This document shows positions 17,230 through 24,879 of a stretch of DNA of 41,293 nt, piece by piece. Each line of letters begins with the position of its first letter. The first letter of the stretch is position 1. The notes below the pieces were generated by a model. That model had not been told where the DNA came from. It did no database searches and saw only the letters and a list, made by a program, of their open reading frames with translations. Location: contig JASHQI010000083.1 of NCBI GenBank assembly GCA_030037645.1, positions 1 to 41,293 of the forward strand. Reading direction: 5' to 3'. The stretch comes from Xanthobacteraceae bacterium (GTDB taxonomy: Bacteria; Pseudomonadota; Alphaproteobacteria; Rhizobiales; Xanthobacteraceae). Position numbers and translations under genes: made by a program.

Positions 17230-19602
17230 TCAGCGCACGCGCGCTGCCGAGCGAACGGCCTCATCGATGCGCTGCGGCGTTATCGGCGTTCGGTCGAATT
17301 CGACCTTAAACGGCGAAAGCGCATCGGCGACGGCGTTGGCGATCGCCGCCGGAGGTCCGATCGGACCGCCCTCGCCGACACCTTTGACGCCGAGCGGATT
17401 GAGCGGCGAAGGCGAATGCTGGTGGATGAGATTGACGCGCGGAACATCGCAAGCCGTCGGCAGCATGTAATCGACGAGCGAAGCCGTGAGCAATTGTCCT
17501 TCGGGGTCAAAATCGATGGCCTCGAGCAGCGCGCCGCCGATGCCCTGCGCGGCGCCGCCGACGATCTGACCGTCGACCAGCATGGGATTGACCACCACGC
17601 CGCAATCGTGGGCGACGGCATAGTTCTCGATCGTCACCCGGCCGAGCTCGATATCGACCTCGACCGCGGCGGCGTGCACGGCATAGGACCACGTCACCGT
17701 CGGCGGTTCGAAATAGTAGGTTTCTTCGAGCCCGGCATCGACGCCGGCCGGACGGCCGTGATCCCAGCCCGGGCGCGCGGCCTGCGCGAGCTTGGCGAGC
17801 GAGACCTCCGCACCCGGCACGCCGACGATACCGACACCGCCGCTGCGCAATTCGAGGTCGGTCGAGGCGCATTCCAACATGTTGGCGGCAATCGCAAACG
17901 CCTTTGCGCGCAGCTTTTCGCTCGCGCCATGGATGGCCGCCGACAAAGTCACCGTGGTGCGGCTGGCAATGGTGCCGAAGCCGACGGCGATTGCCGCGGT
18001 ATCGGCGAGCGAGATGACCACGTCGTCGGGATCGACGCGCCAGGCATCGGCCACGACCTGGGCAAAGACCGTCTCCATGCCCTGCCCTTGCGGGCACGCG
18101 CCGGAGGTGACGAAAATCTTGCCGGAGGGCTCGATCCTGACGAGCGCGCTCTCGAACGGCCCGACGCCGGTACCCTCGACGTAGCAGCCGACCCCGAGGC
18201 CGAGATAGCGGCCTTGCTGCCGCGCCGCGCCTTGCCGCTCGCGAAACGCCTTCAGCCCGCCAAGCGCAGCCAGCGCTTTTTCCAACGCCGCTGGATAGTC
18301 GCCGCCGTCATAGACGATCGGCTGGCCGTCGCGATACGGCATGCCCATCGGAAACGGCATCTCGTTGGCGCGGATCATGTTGCGCAACCGCACCACGGTG
18401 GGCTCGAGACCGAGCTCGCCGGCGACGATGTCGATGATCCGCTCCATGGCGAAGGCGGCTTCCGGACGGCCGGCACCGCGATACGGCGCGTTCGGCACCT
18501 TGTTGGTGGCGGCGATCCTGGCTTCGAACGCCATCGCGTCGATCTTGTAGGGGCCGGGCACATGGACAGCAGTGTTGTAGACCACGCCGGCACCGATCGG
18601 ATTCCATGCCCCGCAATCCACGATGAAACTGTCGCGCAGCGCCAGAATGCGGCCGTCTTCGTCGAACCCGACTTCGACATCGTGGATCTGATCGCGCGAA
18701 TGACAGGAGCACATCAAATGTTCGCGGCGATCCTCGATCCATTGCACCGGTCGTCCCAATCGGCGGGCCAGGTGCGGGATCAGAAGATCTTCCGGATAGA
18801 CATGGCCCTTGACGCCGAAGCCGCCACCAACGTCGAGCGCGACGCAACGCACGCGGCCTTCCGGAAGCTTCAGCACCGCGGCCGCCTCGCGCCGCAGCCA
18901 ATGCACCACCTGGGTCGCCGACCAGATCGTCACCGAGTCGGTGCGGGGATCGTGCAAACCGACCACACCGCGGCACTCCATGGGCATGGCGGCATAGCGA
19001 TGATGATGAAAACGCCGCCGCAACCGGCGCGGCGCACGCGCCAACGCCGCAGCCGCATCGCCCTTGCCGACCGTGAAGCGGCCGATCAGGTTGGTCGCAA
19101 ACTTGTCGTGTACGATCGTTGCACCCGCTTGCAACGCCGCTTCCGGATCGAGCACGGCTGGCAGCGGATCGAGTTGGAGTTCGACCAGTTGCGCTGCATC
19201 TTCGGCGGCATAGCGGCTCTCCGCAACGATGACGGCGACCGCCTCCCCGACATGCCGGACCTTGTCGTAGGCGAGCAGCGGCTGTTGCGGATTGATAAAT
19301 TTGTGTTGCACCAGCGTCGTCCATTTGCGCGGCAACGAAAGCTGCGTGTCCGGGACCGGCGGCAGCTCTTGAACAAGCTCGGGGCCGGACAGCGCATAGA
19401 CGACGCCAGGCGAAGCCGCGGCGCGCGACACGTCGACCGCCTTGATACGCGCGTGCGCAATCGGGCTCCTGACGAAGACCGCGTGCAGCATGTGCGGCAA
19501 CTCGAAGTCGGCGATGAATTGGCCGCGGCCGGTCAGGAGTCGTCGGTCTTCGCGCCGCGCCATGGAGCGGCCGACGAAATTGGTCTGCGCAACATCGTTC
19601 AT
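17230..19602 (-). CDS. Molybdenum hydroxylase large subunit, CoxL/XdhB-like (xanthine dehydrogenase family)
   Basis: Molybdopterin-binding subunit related to aerobic CO dehydrogenase large chains (form II) and other aldehyde or heterocycle hydroxylases. The N-terminal a/b hammerhead domain begins FVGRSMARREDRRLLTGRGQ and includes YDKVRHVGEAVAVIVAESRY. The Mo-binding part has LDVGGGFGVKGHVYPED, then APYRGAGRPEA near residue 371, in place of the AYRCSFR loop of true CO dehydrogenase, so CO oxidation is unlikely. PQGQGMETVFAQV follows, and the expected catalytic glutamate E744 is in VKGVGEGGPIG. At about 790 residues it is full length, with no Tat or Sec leader, unlike the IorB-like protein. I chose ATG 19602 over a TTG two codons upstream. 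No medium (FAD) or small ([2Fe-2S]) subunit gene adjoins it. Confidence 0.92.
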   Translation of the reverse strand: MNDVAQTNFVGRSMARREDRRLLTGRGQFIADFELPHMLHAVFVRSPIAHARIKAVDVSRAAASPGVVYALSGPELVQELPPVPDTQLSLPRKWTTLVQHKFINPQQPLLAYDKVRHVGEAVAVIVAESRYAAEDAAQLVELQLDPLPAVLDPEAALQAGATIVHDKFATNLIGRFTVGKGDAAAALARAPRRLRRRFHHHRYAAMPMECRGVVGLHDPRTDSVTIWSATQVVHWLRREAAAVLKLPEGRVRCVALDVGGGFGVKGHVYPEDLLIPHLARRLGRPVQWIEDRREHLMCSCHSRDQIHDVEVGFDEDGRILALRDSFIVDCGAWNPIGAGVVYNTAVHVPGPYKIDAMAFEARIAATNKVPNAPYRGAGRPEAAFAMERIIDIVAGELGLEPTVVRLRNMIRANEMPFPMGMPYRDGQPIVYDGGDYPAALEKALAALGGLKAFRERQGAARQQGRYLGLGVGCYVEGTGVGPFESALVRIEPSGKIFVTSGACPQGQGMETVFAQVVADAWRVDPDDVVISLADTAAIAVGFGTIASRTTVTLSAAIHGASEKLRAKAFAIAANMLECASTDLELRSGGVGIVGVPGAEVSLAKLAQAARPGWDHGRPAGVDAGLEETYYFEPPTVTWSYAVHAAAVEVDIELGRVTIENYAVAHDCGVVVNPMLVDGQIVGGAAQGIGGALLEAIDFDPEGQLLTASLVDYMLPTACDVPRVNLIHQHSPSPLNPLGVKGVGEGGPIGPPAAIANAVADALSPFKVEFDRTPITPQRIDEAVRSAARVR

Positions 19603-19663
19603 TCGCAAGATGTCAGTTTGGCATGAACCGGCTCACAGTTTAGCATAGCCTTGTGCATCGAGT

Positions 19664-19822
19664 GTTCCGATTCCAACATTCCCATCCCGGCTCGGTAGAC
19701 TCTCATGCGAATGTTGGAATCAAAGGACCGCCAGAAAATATGAGTGTCAGTGGAGCTTGGATTTTGACATTCGCTTCACGAGGTCGCGGCTCGGTGGTAG
19801 CGAATGTCAAATTCGCTCCACT
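19664..19822. repeat. Two-hairpin interspersed repeat, copy B
   Basis: Second copy of the element at 9588-9746, in the same orientation. Hairpin 1: 19669-19685 (GATTCCAACATTCCCAT) pairs with 19705-19721 (ATGCGAATGTTGGAATC) with one mismatch. Hairpin 2: 19749-19775 pairs with 19799-19822 (AGCGAATGTCAAATTCGCTC plus CACT). Identical blocks shared with copy A include 19667-19681, 19713-19729 and the 29-bp 19763-19791. The spacer between the hairpins is the least conserved part. It lies in the 289-bp divergent region between the CoxL-like gene and the alcohol dehydrogenase gene, ending 70 bp before the latter's ATG. Confidence 0.85.
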
Positions 19823-19891
19823 GCCGTTGCCGTTCAACATGGTGCGGGCGGCAAGCTGCCCGCATGAGCGTGCTGATTTGGGAGTAAAACC

Positions 19892-20935
19892 ATGCGCGGC
19901 GTAACTTTCCTTGGCGAGCGCAAGCTGCAGCTTGCGGAATTCCCCGATCCGACGCCGGGACCGCAGGAGGTCGTCATCGAGATCAAGGCGTCCGGCATGT
20001 GCGGCAGCGATCTCAACTTCTACCGCGCAAGCGGCAAGACCGCGTCGCTCGGCCTCGGCAGGGTGAGTGGCCCGGTCATCGCCGGACACGAGCCCTGCGG
20101 GGTGGTCGCGGCCGTCGGTAGCGCCGTCGATGAGCGCGCCGCCCGCATCGGCGCTCGCGTCATGGTGCACCACTATTCCGGCTGCGGGACCTGCCCGCAT
20201 TGCCGCAGCGGCTGGTCGCAGATGTGTGAGCAGGGCAGCATCGTCTACGGTGTCACCGGGCATGGCGCGCATGCGCCCTACATGAAGGTCCCGGCGAATA
20301 CGCTGGTCGCTCTGCCGGACGAGCTGAGCTTTGCCACCGGGGCGGCGATTTCCTGCGGCACCGGCACCGCCTATCGCGCCCTGCGGCGGATGAATCTGGC
20401 CGGCGGCGACACCATCGCCATCGTCGGCCAGGGGCCGGTCGGACTATCGGCAACGCAGCTTGCTGCAGCGATGGGCGCGCGCGTCATCGCGCTCGATGTC
20501 AGCGCCGACCGACTGGCGCGCGCCAAGCAATTCGGCGCCAACGAACTGATCGATCCCAAGGCCGAAGATGCGGTGGCCGCGATCAGGGCGCTCACACACG
20601 GCGCCGGCGCCGCCATGGCGCTCGACGCATCCGGGACGCCGGACGGGCGGTTGATCGCGGTGCGCAGCACGCGGCCCTGGGGCGTCGCCTGTTTCGTCGG
20701 CGAAGGCGGCAGCGTGACGCTCGACGTCAGCCGCGACATGCTGCGCAAGCAGCTCACCATCATCGGCTCCTGGACCTTCTCCACGGTGGTGCACGCGGAA
20801 TGCGCGCGCTTCGTCGCCGACCGCAGGATCGCGGTGGAGAATTTATTCACGCATCGCTGGCAGCTCGAGCAGGCCGACGAAGCCTACCGGCTGTTCGACC
20901 GCCAGACCGCCGGCAAGGGCGTGTTCCTGATCTAA
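19892..20935 (+). CDS. Zinc-dependent medium-chain alcohol dehydrogenase
   Basis: NAD(P)-dependent zinc alcohol/polyol dehydrogenase of the MDR superfamily. The catalytic zinc ligands are C37 in GMCGSD, H66-E67 in AGHEPCG, and probably C155 in AAISCGTGTAYRAL. The structural zinc site has the four cysteines C98, C101, C104 and C112 in GCGTCPHCRSGWSQMCEQG. The Rossmann dinucleotide-binding motif is GQGPVG (179-184), followed by VIALDVSADRLARAKQFGA, whose aspartate suggests NAD rather than NADP. At 347 residues the length is standard. The ATG at 19892 has GGGAG upstream. It is transcribed alone, converging on the cupin gene 20 bp after its stop. It might interconvert an alcohol and ketone or aldehyde of the local pathway together with the aldo/keto reductase. 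Confidence 0.93.
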   Translation: MRGVTFLGERKLQLAEFPDPTPGPQEVVIEIKASGMCGSDLNFYRASGKTASLGLGRVSGPVIAGHEPCGVVAAVGSAVDERAARIGARVMVHHYSGCGTCPHCRSGWSQMCEQGSIVYGVTGHGAHAPYMKVPANTLVALPDELSFATGAAISCGTGTAYRALRRMNLAGGDTIAIVGQGPVGLSATQLAAAMGARVIALDVSADRLARAKQFGANELIDPKAEDAVAAIRALTHGAGAAMALDASGTPDGRLIAVRSTRPWGVACFVGEGGSVTLDVSRDMLRKQLTIIGSWTFSTVVHAECARFVADRRIAVENLFTHRWQLEQADEAYRLFDRQTAGKGVFLI

Positions 20936-20955
20936 ATCCGCGCGAGCGTCCTCGC

Positions 20956-21327
20956 TCAGGCGTGCTTGAGCAGCGCCTTCTTGAGGCCCGCCGTCGGCTT
21001 GAGAAAAAATACCAGCATGGTGCAGCCATTGGGCGCCGTCGGCGCGTGGCGGCTGCCCTTGGCGCGGATGACGAAATTGCCGGCGGTGCATTCACCTTCG
21101 TCGTCCACCAGCGAGCCTTCGAGCACGAATGTCTGCTCCAGGTCCTCATGCACATGCGCCGGGATTCCGGAGCCGGGCTCGAGCTTCGACAGAATGGTCA
21201 ACATGCCGGTTGCGGGATCGTGATAGATCACTTTCATCTTGTTTCCTGGCCCGGTCTCGATCCACGGCACCGATTGCGTTTCGATAAACCGCGAAGCAAG
21301 GGCGCCGAGTTCGGCTGCTTGTGCCAT
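20956..21327 (-). CDS. Cupin-domain protein (ChrR/anti-sigma cupin-like)
   Basis: A 123-residue single-domain cupin. Motif 1 supplies H58, H60 and E64 (GIPAHVHEDLEQTFVLEG) and motif 2 supplies H94 (IRAKGSRHAPTAPNGC), giving a complete 3-His/1-Glu metal site. This resembles the ChrR-type cupins often annotated as anti-ECF-sigma, but there is no zinc-binding anti-sigma domain and no sigma factor nearby, so a dioxygenase, isomerase or sensing role is as likely. The start at 21327 is chosen because GGAGGA lies at ideal spacing; the frame continues upstream without protein character. It is convergent with the alcohol dehydrogenase gene and divergent from the Bug receptor gene. Confidence 0.88.
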   Translation of the reverse strand: MAQAAELGALASRFIETQSVPWIETGPGNKMKVIYHDPATGMLTILSKLEPGSGIPAHVHEDLEQTFVLEGSLVDDEGECTAGNFVIRAKGSRHAPTAPNGCTMLVFFLKPTAGLKKALLKHA

Positions 21328-21588
21328 GGATTCCTCCATCAACAGGGGTCCGTCGCGCAAGCCTACGCGCCGGCGGCGAGACGGTCCACGAGATTTGTGG
21401 CGCGGATCGTCTGCCGGTAAGCTCCGTGGCCATTCGATCGCGTAACGGCGAGCGTACATTCGTCGGACGATACGCCATGACGCATTCCAAGAATCCGCAA
21501 CGTCCGCCACAACAGGAACGAGACATCTCGACGAAGCCATGGCGTGCTTTGAACCCGATCATGGCCTGAAAATTTGAGGAGCAGCAGC

Positions 21589-22566
21589 ATGAATCTTGGA
21601 ATTCCTCGTCGTGGTTTTTTGCGCTTTGCCGCGGGCGCGGCAGCGCTACCCGCGGTGCCGCGCGCTGTTTTCGCGCTCGACTATCCGTCGCGTCCGGTGC
21701 ACGTCATTGTCGACGTGCCCGCCGGCCTCTCGCCCGATGTGGTGGCGCGCTTGATCGGTCCTCCGTTGACAGGGCGGCTCGGCCAACAGTTCATCGTCGA
21801 AGACAAGCCGGGCGCCGGCGGCAATATCGGTGCCGACTACGTCGTGCGTGCAGCGCCGGACGGTTACACGATTTTGCTGGTGATTTCGGGCAACGCCGCG
21901 AGCGCCGCGCTCTATCCGAATCTCGATTTTGATTTCGTTCGCGACATCGCCCCGGTCGCGTTTCTCGGCTACACGCCCTTTGCCATCGTGGTCAATCCGT
22001 CGGTCCCGGCCAAGACGCTTGCCGAGTTCATCGCCTACGCCAAGGCCAATCCGGGCAAGCTCAACCTCGCCTCGCCCGGCGCTGGGACTGCGCCGCATCT
22101 CGCCTTCGAATTACTTCGGATGATGACCGGCGTCGACATCGTGCATGTGCCGTATCGCACGCCCTACATGCCCGACCTGCTTGGCGGGCACGTGCAGCTC
22201 GCGTTTGTCTCCGCTGCTCCGGTGCTCGGCTACATTCGCGGCGGCAAGCTGCGCGCGCTGGCCGTAACCAGCGCCAAGCGCATGGACGTGCTGCCCGACG
22301 TCCCCGCGGTGGACGAGACGGTGCCCGGCTACGAAGGCAGCGGCTGGCTCGGCGTCGGCGCGCCGAAGGGCACCCCGGCGCCGGTCATCGATAAGCTCAA
22401 CCAGGCGATCAACGCCGTCGTCGCCGATCCGCAGATGAAGGCGCGCTTTTCCGCCTTGGGAGTCGAGGAGGAGCCGATGAGCCCCGCGCAATTCGGCAAA
22501 CTCGTCGCCGACGCCGGCGTGAAATGGGCGAAGGTCATCAAGTTCGCAGGCATCAAGGGGCAATGA
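21589..22566 (+). CDS. Bug-family (TctC) periplasmic solute receptor, Tat-exported
   Basis: Periplasmic binding protein of the Bug/TctC family, which captures carboxylates, aromatic acids or amides. It has a twin-arginine leader, IPRRGFLRFAAGAAALPAVP, cleaved around VFA-LDYP. The mature start LDYPSRPVHVIVDVPAGLSPDVVARLIGPPL follows the family pattern, although the usual AGG-x-x-D loop is changed to AGLSPD. Other family marks are VVRAAPDGYTILLV, IVHVPYRTPYMPDLLGGHVQLAF, GKLRALAVTSAKR and GVGAPKGTPAPVIDKLN. About 325 residues is typical. ATG 21589 has GAGGAG eight bases upstream. It leads a plus-strand run of five genes (receptor, Rieske, receptor, HyuB, receptor). No TctA/TctB membrane genes are present, so it may serve a transporter encoded elsewhere or a sensing role. 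Confidence 0.93.
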   Translation: MNLGIPRRGFLRFAAGAAALPAVPRAVFALDYPSRPVHVIVDVPAGLSPDVVARLIGPPLTGRLGQQFIVEDKPGAGGNIGADYVVRAAPDGYTILLVISGNAASAALYPNLDFDFVRDIAPVAFLGYTPFAIVVNPSVPAKTLAEFIAYAKANPGKLNLASPGAGTAPHLAFELLRMMTGVDIVHVPYRTPYMPDLLGGHVQLAFVSAAPVLGYIRGGKLRALAVTSAKRMDVLPDVPAVDETVPGYEGSGWLGVGAPKGTPAPVIDKLNQAINAVVADPQMKARFSALGVEEEPMSPAQFGKLVADAGVKWAKVIKFAGIKGQ

Positions 22567-22681
22567 CCGGCAGCGGCCGCCTCGAAACCCCCCCCGCCTG
22601 CGCGCCGTATGCTACAATGGACGTTTCCTGCCGGCCCACAGCTGGCGTCGTCGCGCCGGCCCTGCGAACCGAGGATTTATG

Positions 22682-23782
22682 ATGACGCAACCGCCGCCAT
22701 CTGAAATCTCCGGGTCGACCCCGCACCAGGAATTGATCGGCGGCGCCTATCTGCGCAACGCCTGGTACGTCGCGGCGTGGTCCGACGACATCGGCGACGG
22801 GCGGCTCGTTGCCCGCACCATCATGGACGAGCCGATTGTGCTCTATCGCAAGGCCGACGGCAAAGTCGCCGCGATCGAAGACCGCTGCGCGCACCGCTTC
22901 GCCCCGCTGTCCATGGGCAAGATCGTCGGCGGCGATCGCATCCAGTGCGCCTATCATGGATTGGAATTCGACGGCAGCGGCGCCTGCGTGCGCAATCCGC
23001 ACGGCACCAGGAACATTCCGTCGCGGGCCCGGGTGAAGAGCTATCCGGCGATCGAGAAGCACAAGGCGATCTGGATTTGGATGGGCGACAAACCGGCCGA
23101 TGCCGGCAAGGTGCCGGACTTCAGCGTGCTCGACAACGTGCCGGAGGTTTACACCACCAAGCGCGACTCGATCACCATCCGCGCCAACTACCAGCTTATC
23201 ATCGACAATCTGCTCGATCTCAGCCACACCTCGTATCTCCACGACGGCATATTAGGCAACGCCGACACGGTGGAATCGGACATCACGGTCGAGCAGGACG
23301 GCGACGACGTGGTGGTGGCGCGACACGCCACCAACTCGGCGCCGCCCGGCATGTTCGCGCAGTTCTGGCCGAACCACCCGCCGCGCGTCGACAAGTTCAC
23401 CAAGATGCGCTGGATGGCGCCTTCGACCCTGCGGCTGGTCACGGGCATCTGCAAGATGAGCGCACCACAGGAGACCGGCACCGGCTATCATGCCATCCAC
23501 ATGCTGACGCCGGAGAACGAGCGCTCGACGCTCTATCATTTCACCGCCGTGCGCTTCGGCGTGATGACGAGCGATGACAATGTCAATCGCGATTTGCAGA
23601 AAAAAGTCGCCGAGATGCGCCGGTTCGCTTTCGCCGAGCAGGACGCGCCGATGATCGAGGCGCAACAGCGCATGATCGAGTCCGCGACCGAACCGCTCGA
23701 TCCGCTGATCCTCGCCATAGACGTCGGTCCGGTACGCTACAAACGCATTCTTGGAAAAATGCTCGAGGCCGAGCAGCGGTGA
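22682..23782 (+). CDS. Rieske non-haem iron oxygenase, VanA-like
   Basis: Terminal oxygenase of a one-subunit aromatic ring hydroxylase or O-demethylase (vanillate/toluenesulfonate/dicamba demethylase group). The Rieske [2Fe-2S] centre is C69-x-H71 (RCAHRFAPLSMG) with C89-x-x-H92 (CAYHGLEFDGSG). The mononuclear iron site and its bridging aspartate are in NLLDLSHTSYLHDG (D179, H182, H187). The C-terminal part has YHFTAVRFGVM and the helix with EAQQRMIES. At 366 residues it fits the VanA group, which works as a homotrimer with a separate reductase; no reductase or ferredoxin gene is in the window. I chose ATG 22682 because GAGGA lies six bases upstream; the adjacent ATG 22679 is too close. It is placed between two Bug receptor genes. 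Confidence 0.93.
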   Translation: MTQPPPSEISGSTPHQELIGGAYLRNAWYVAAWSDDIGDGRLVARTIMDEPIVLYRKADGKVAAIEDRCAHRFAPLSMGKIVGGDRIQCAYHGLEFDGSGACVRNPHGTRNIPSRARVKSYPAIEKHKAIWIWMGDKPADAGKVPDFSVLDNVPEVYTTKRDSITIRANYQLIIDNLLDLSHTSYLHDGILGNADTVESDITVEQDGDDVVVARHATNSAPPGMFAQFWPNHPPRVDKFTKMRWMAPSTLRLVTGICKMSAPQETGTGYHAIHMLTPENERSTLYHFTAVRFGVMTSDDNVNRDLQKKVAEMRRFAFAEQDAPMIEAQQRMIESATEPLDPLILAIDVGPVRYKRILGKMLEAEQR

Positions 23783-23872
23783 CCCTGCGTCCCGTCCGAT
23801 GCCGCCGCCGGCCGCTGATCCGGCGGCGGCGACATGCTATCGTTCTTACAAATACACCCCGGGGAGGAATTC

Positions 23873-24856
23873 ATGGGCAACCGTCATCGATTGCTGGCCG
23901 GCGTCATCGCCGCGTTCGCGCTGGCCGGCGCGGCCGCACAGGCCGAAAGCAATTATCCGTCGCGGCCGGTGGAGATGATCATACCGTTCGCCGCCGGCGG
24001 CCCGACCGACATCGTCGGGCGCATCATGAGCGCGAAGATGGCCGAACTGTTGGGGCAAACGTTCGTCGTGGTGGACCGCGGCGGCGCCGGCGGAACCCTT
24101 GGCACCGGCGACGTCGCCAAAGCCGCGCCCGACGGCTACACGCTGTTGATGGCGACCGTGTCCACCAACGCCATCAATCCCGGACTCTACAAGCACCTGC
24201 CCTACGATCCGGAGCACGCCTTTGCGCCGATTGGACAGGTCGGTGTGACCCCGACGCTGTTGATGGCGAGCCTTTCTCTTCAAGTGACCGACGTCAAAGG
24301 CCTGGTGGCTTTGCTCAAAGCCAATCCGGGCAAATACTCCTATGGCTCTTCCGGTGTCGGCTCGATCCTGCATCTGTGCGGAGAGGAATTCAAAGCCGAC
24401 GTCGGTGGGCTCGACATCGTGCACGTGCCGTACAAGGGCTCGGCACCAATGGACCTCGGCTTGCTGGGCGGAGAAGTCTCGATTGCGTTCGATGCAACGC
24501 CAACCGCGATGCCGCTGGCGCGCGCCGGCAAGGTCCGCGCGCTCGGAGCCGGCATGGCGACGCGCATCCCGGCCATGCCCAATCTGCCGACCTTGCAGGA
24601 GCAGGGCGTCAAAGGCTTCGAGTGCTACACCTGGAACGCGATCCTTGCGCCGGCGGGTACGCCGAAGCCGATTGTCGATAAGCTCAACGCAACCATCAAC
24701 AAGTCGCTGACCGATCCCAAGGTGTCCGCTGCCCTAGTCAAGGCGGGCATCGATCCGACGCCGGGATCGACGCCGGGATCGACCGCGCAATTCATCAACG
24801 CGGAGCTGAAGAAATGGGCGCCGATCATCAAGGCGTCCGGCACGCAAATCAATTGA
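23873..24856 (+). CDS. Bug-family (TctC) periplasmic solute receptor
   Basis: Second Bug receptor of the run. A Sec-type signal (MGNRHRLLAGVIAAFALAGA then AAQA) precedes the mature ESNYPSRPVEMIIPFAAGGP region, which keeps the classical AGGPTD loop that holds a ligand carboxylate or amide through bridging waters. Further marks are AKAAPDGYTLLMATVS, LDIVHVPYKGSAPMDLGLLGGEVSIAF and GKVRALGAGMATR. The start is firm: GGGGAGGAATTC precedes ATG 23873. Near the C terminus a 12-bp tandem duplication (24758-24781) gives the residue repeat PGSTPGST, which lengthens a surface loop. It lies 90 bp after the Rieske gene and 23 bp before the HyuB gene, so it is probably in one operon with both. Confidence 0.93.
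   Translation: MGNRHRLLAGVIAAFALAGAAAQAESNYPSRPVEMIIPFAAGGPTDIVGRIMSAKMAELLGQTFVVVDRGGAGGTLGTGDVAKAAPDGYTLLMATVSTNAINPGLYKHLPYDPEHAFAPIGQVGVTPTLLMASLSLQVTDVKGLVALLKANPGKYSYGSSGVGSILHLCGEEFKADVGGLDIVHVPYKGSAPMDLGLLGGEVSIAFDATPTAMPLARAGKVRALGAGMATRIPAMPNLPTLQEQGVKGFECYTWNAILAPAGTPKPIVDKLNATINKSLTDPKVSAALVKAGIDPTPGSTPGSTAQFINAELKKWAPIIKASGTQIN
24758..24781 (+). repeat. 12-bp in-frame tandem duplication
   Basis: ACGCCGGGATCG occurs twice back to back inside the Bug receptor gene and adds four residues (PGST twice). It has the look of replication slippage and leaves the frame intact. Confidence 0.8.
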
Positions 24857-24879
24857 CGCCGAGAGCGTAACTCCGACCC

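Noticed and set aside
17230..19602. CO dehydrogenase (CoxL) activity for the molybdenum hydroxylase
   Set aside because: The active-site loop is APYRGAGR and not the Cys-containing AYRCSFR of true CO dehydrogenase, and there is no coxMS nearby.
17416..19626. A 736-codon open frame on the plus strand opposite the CoxL-like gene
   Set aside because: Its translation is rich in Arg, His, Asp and Gly with no family resemblance, and it mirrors the codons of a clearly recognisable molybdenum hydroxylase. It is a high-GC antisense shadow.
20956..21327. An anti-sigma factor ChrR
   Set aside because: Only the cupin domain is present, with no N-terminal zinc anti-sigma domain and no ECF sigma gene adjacent.
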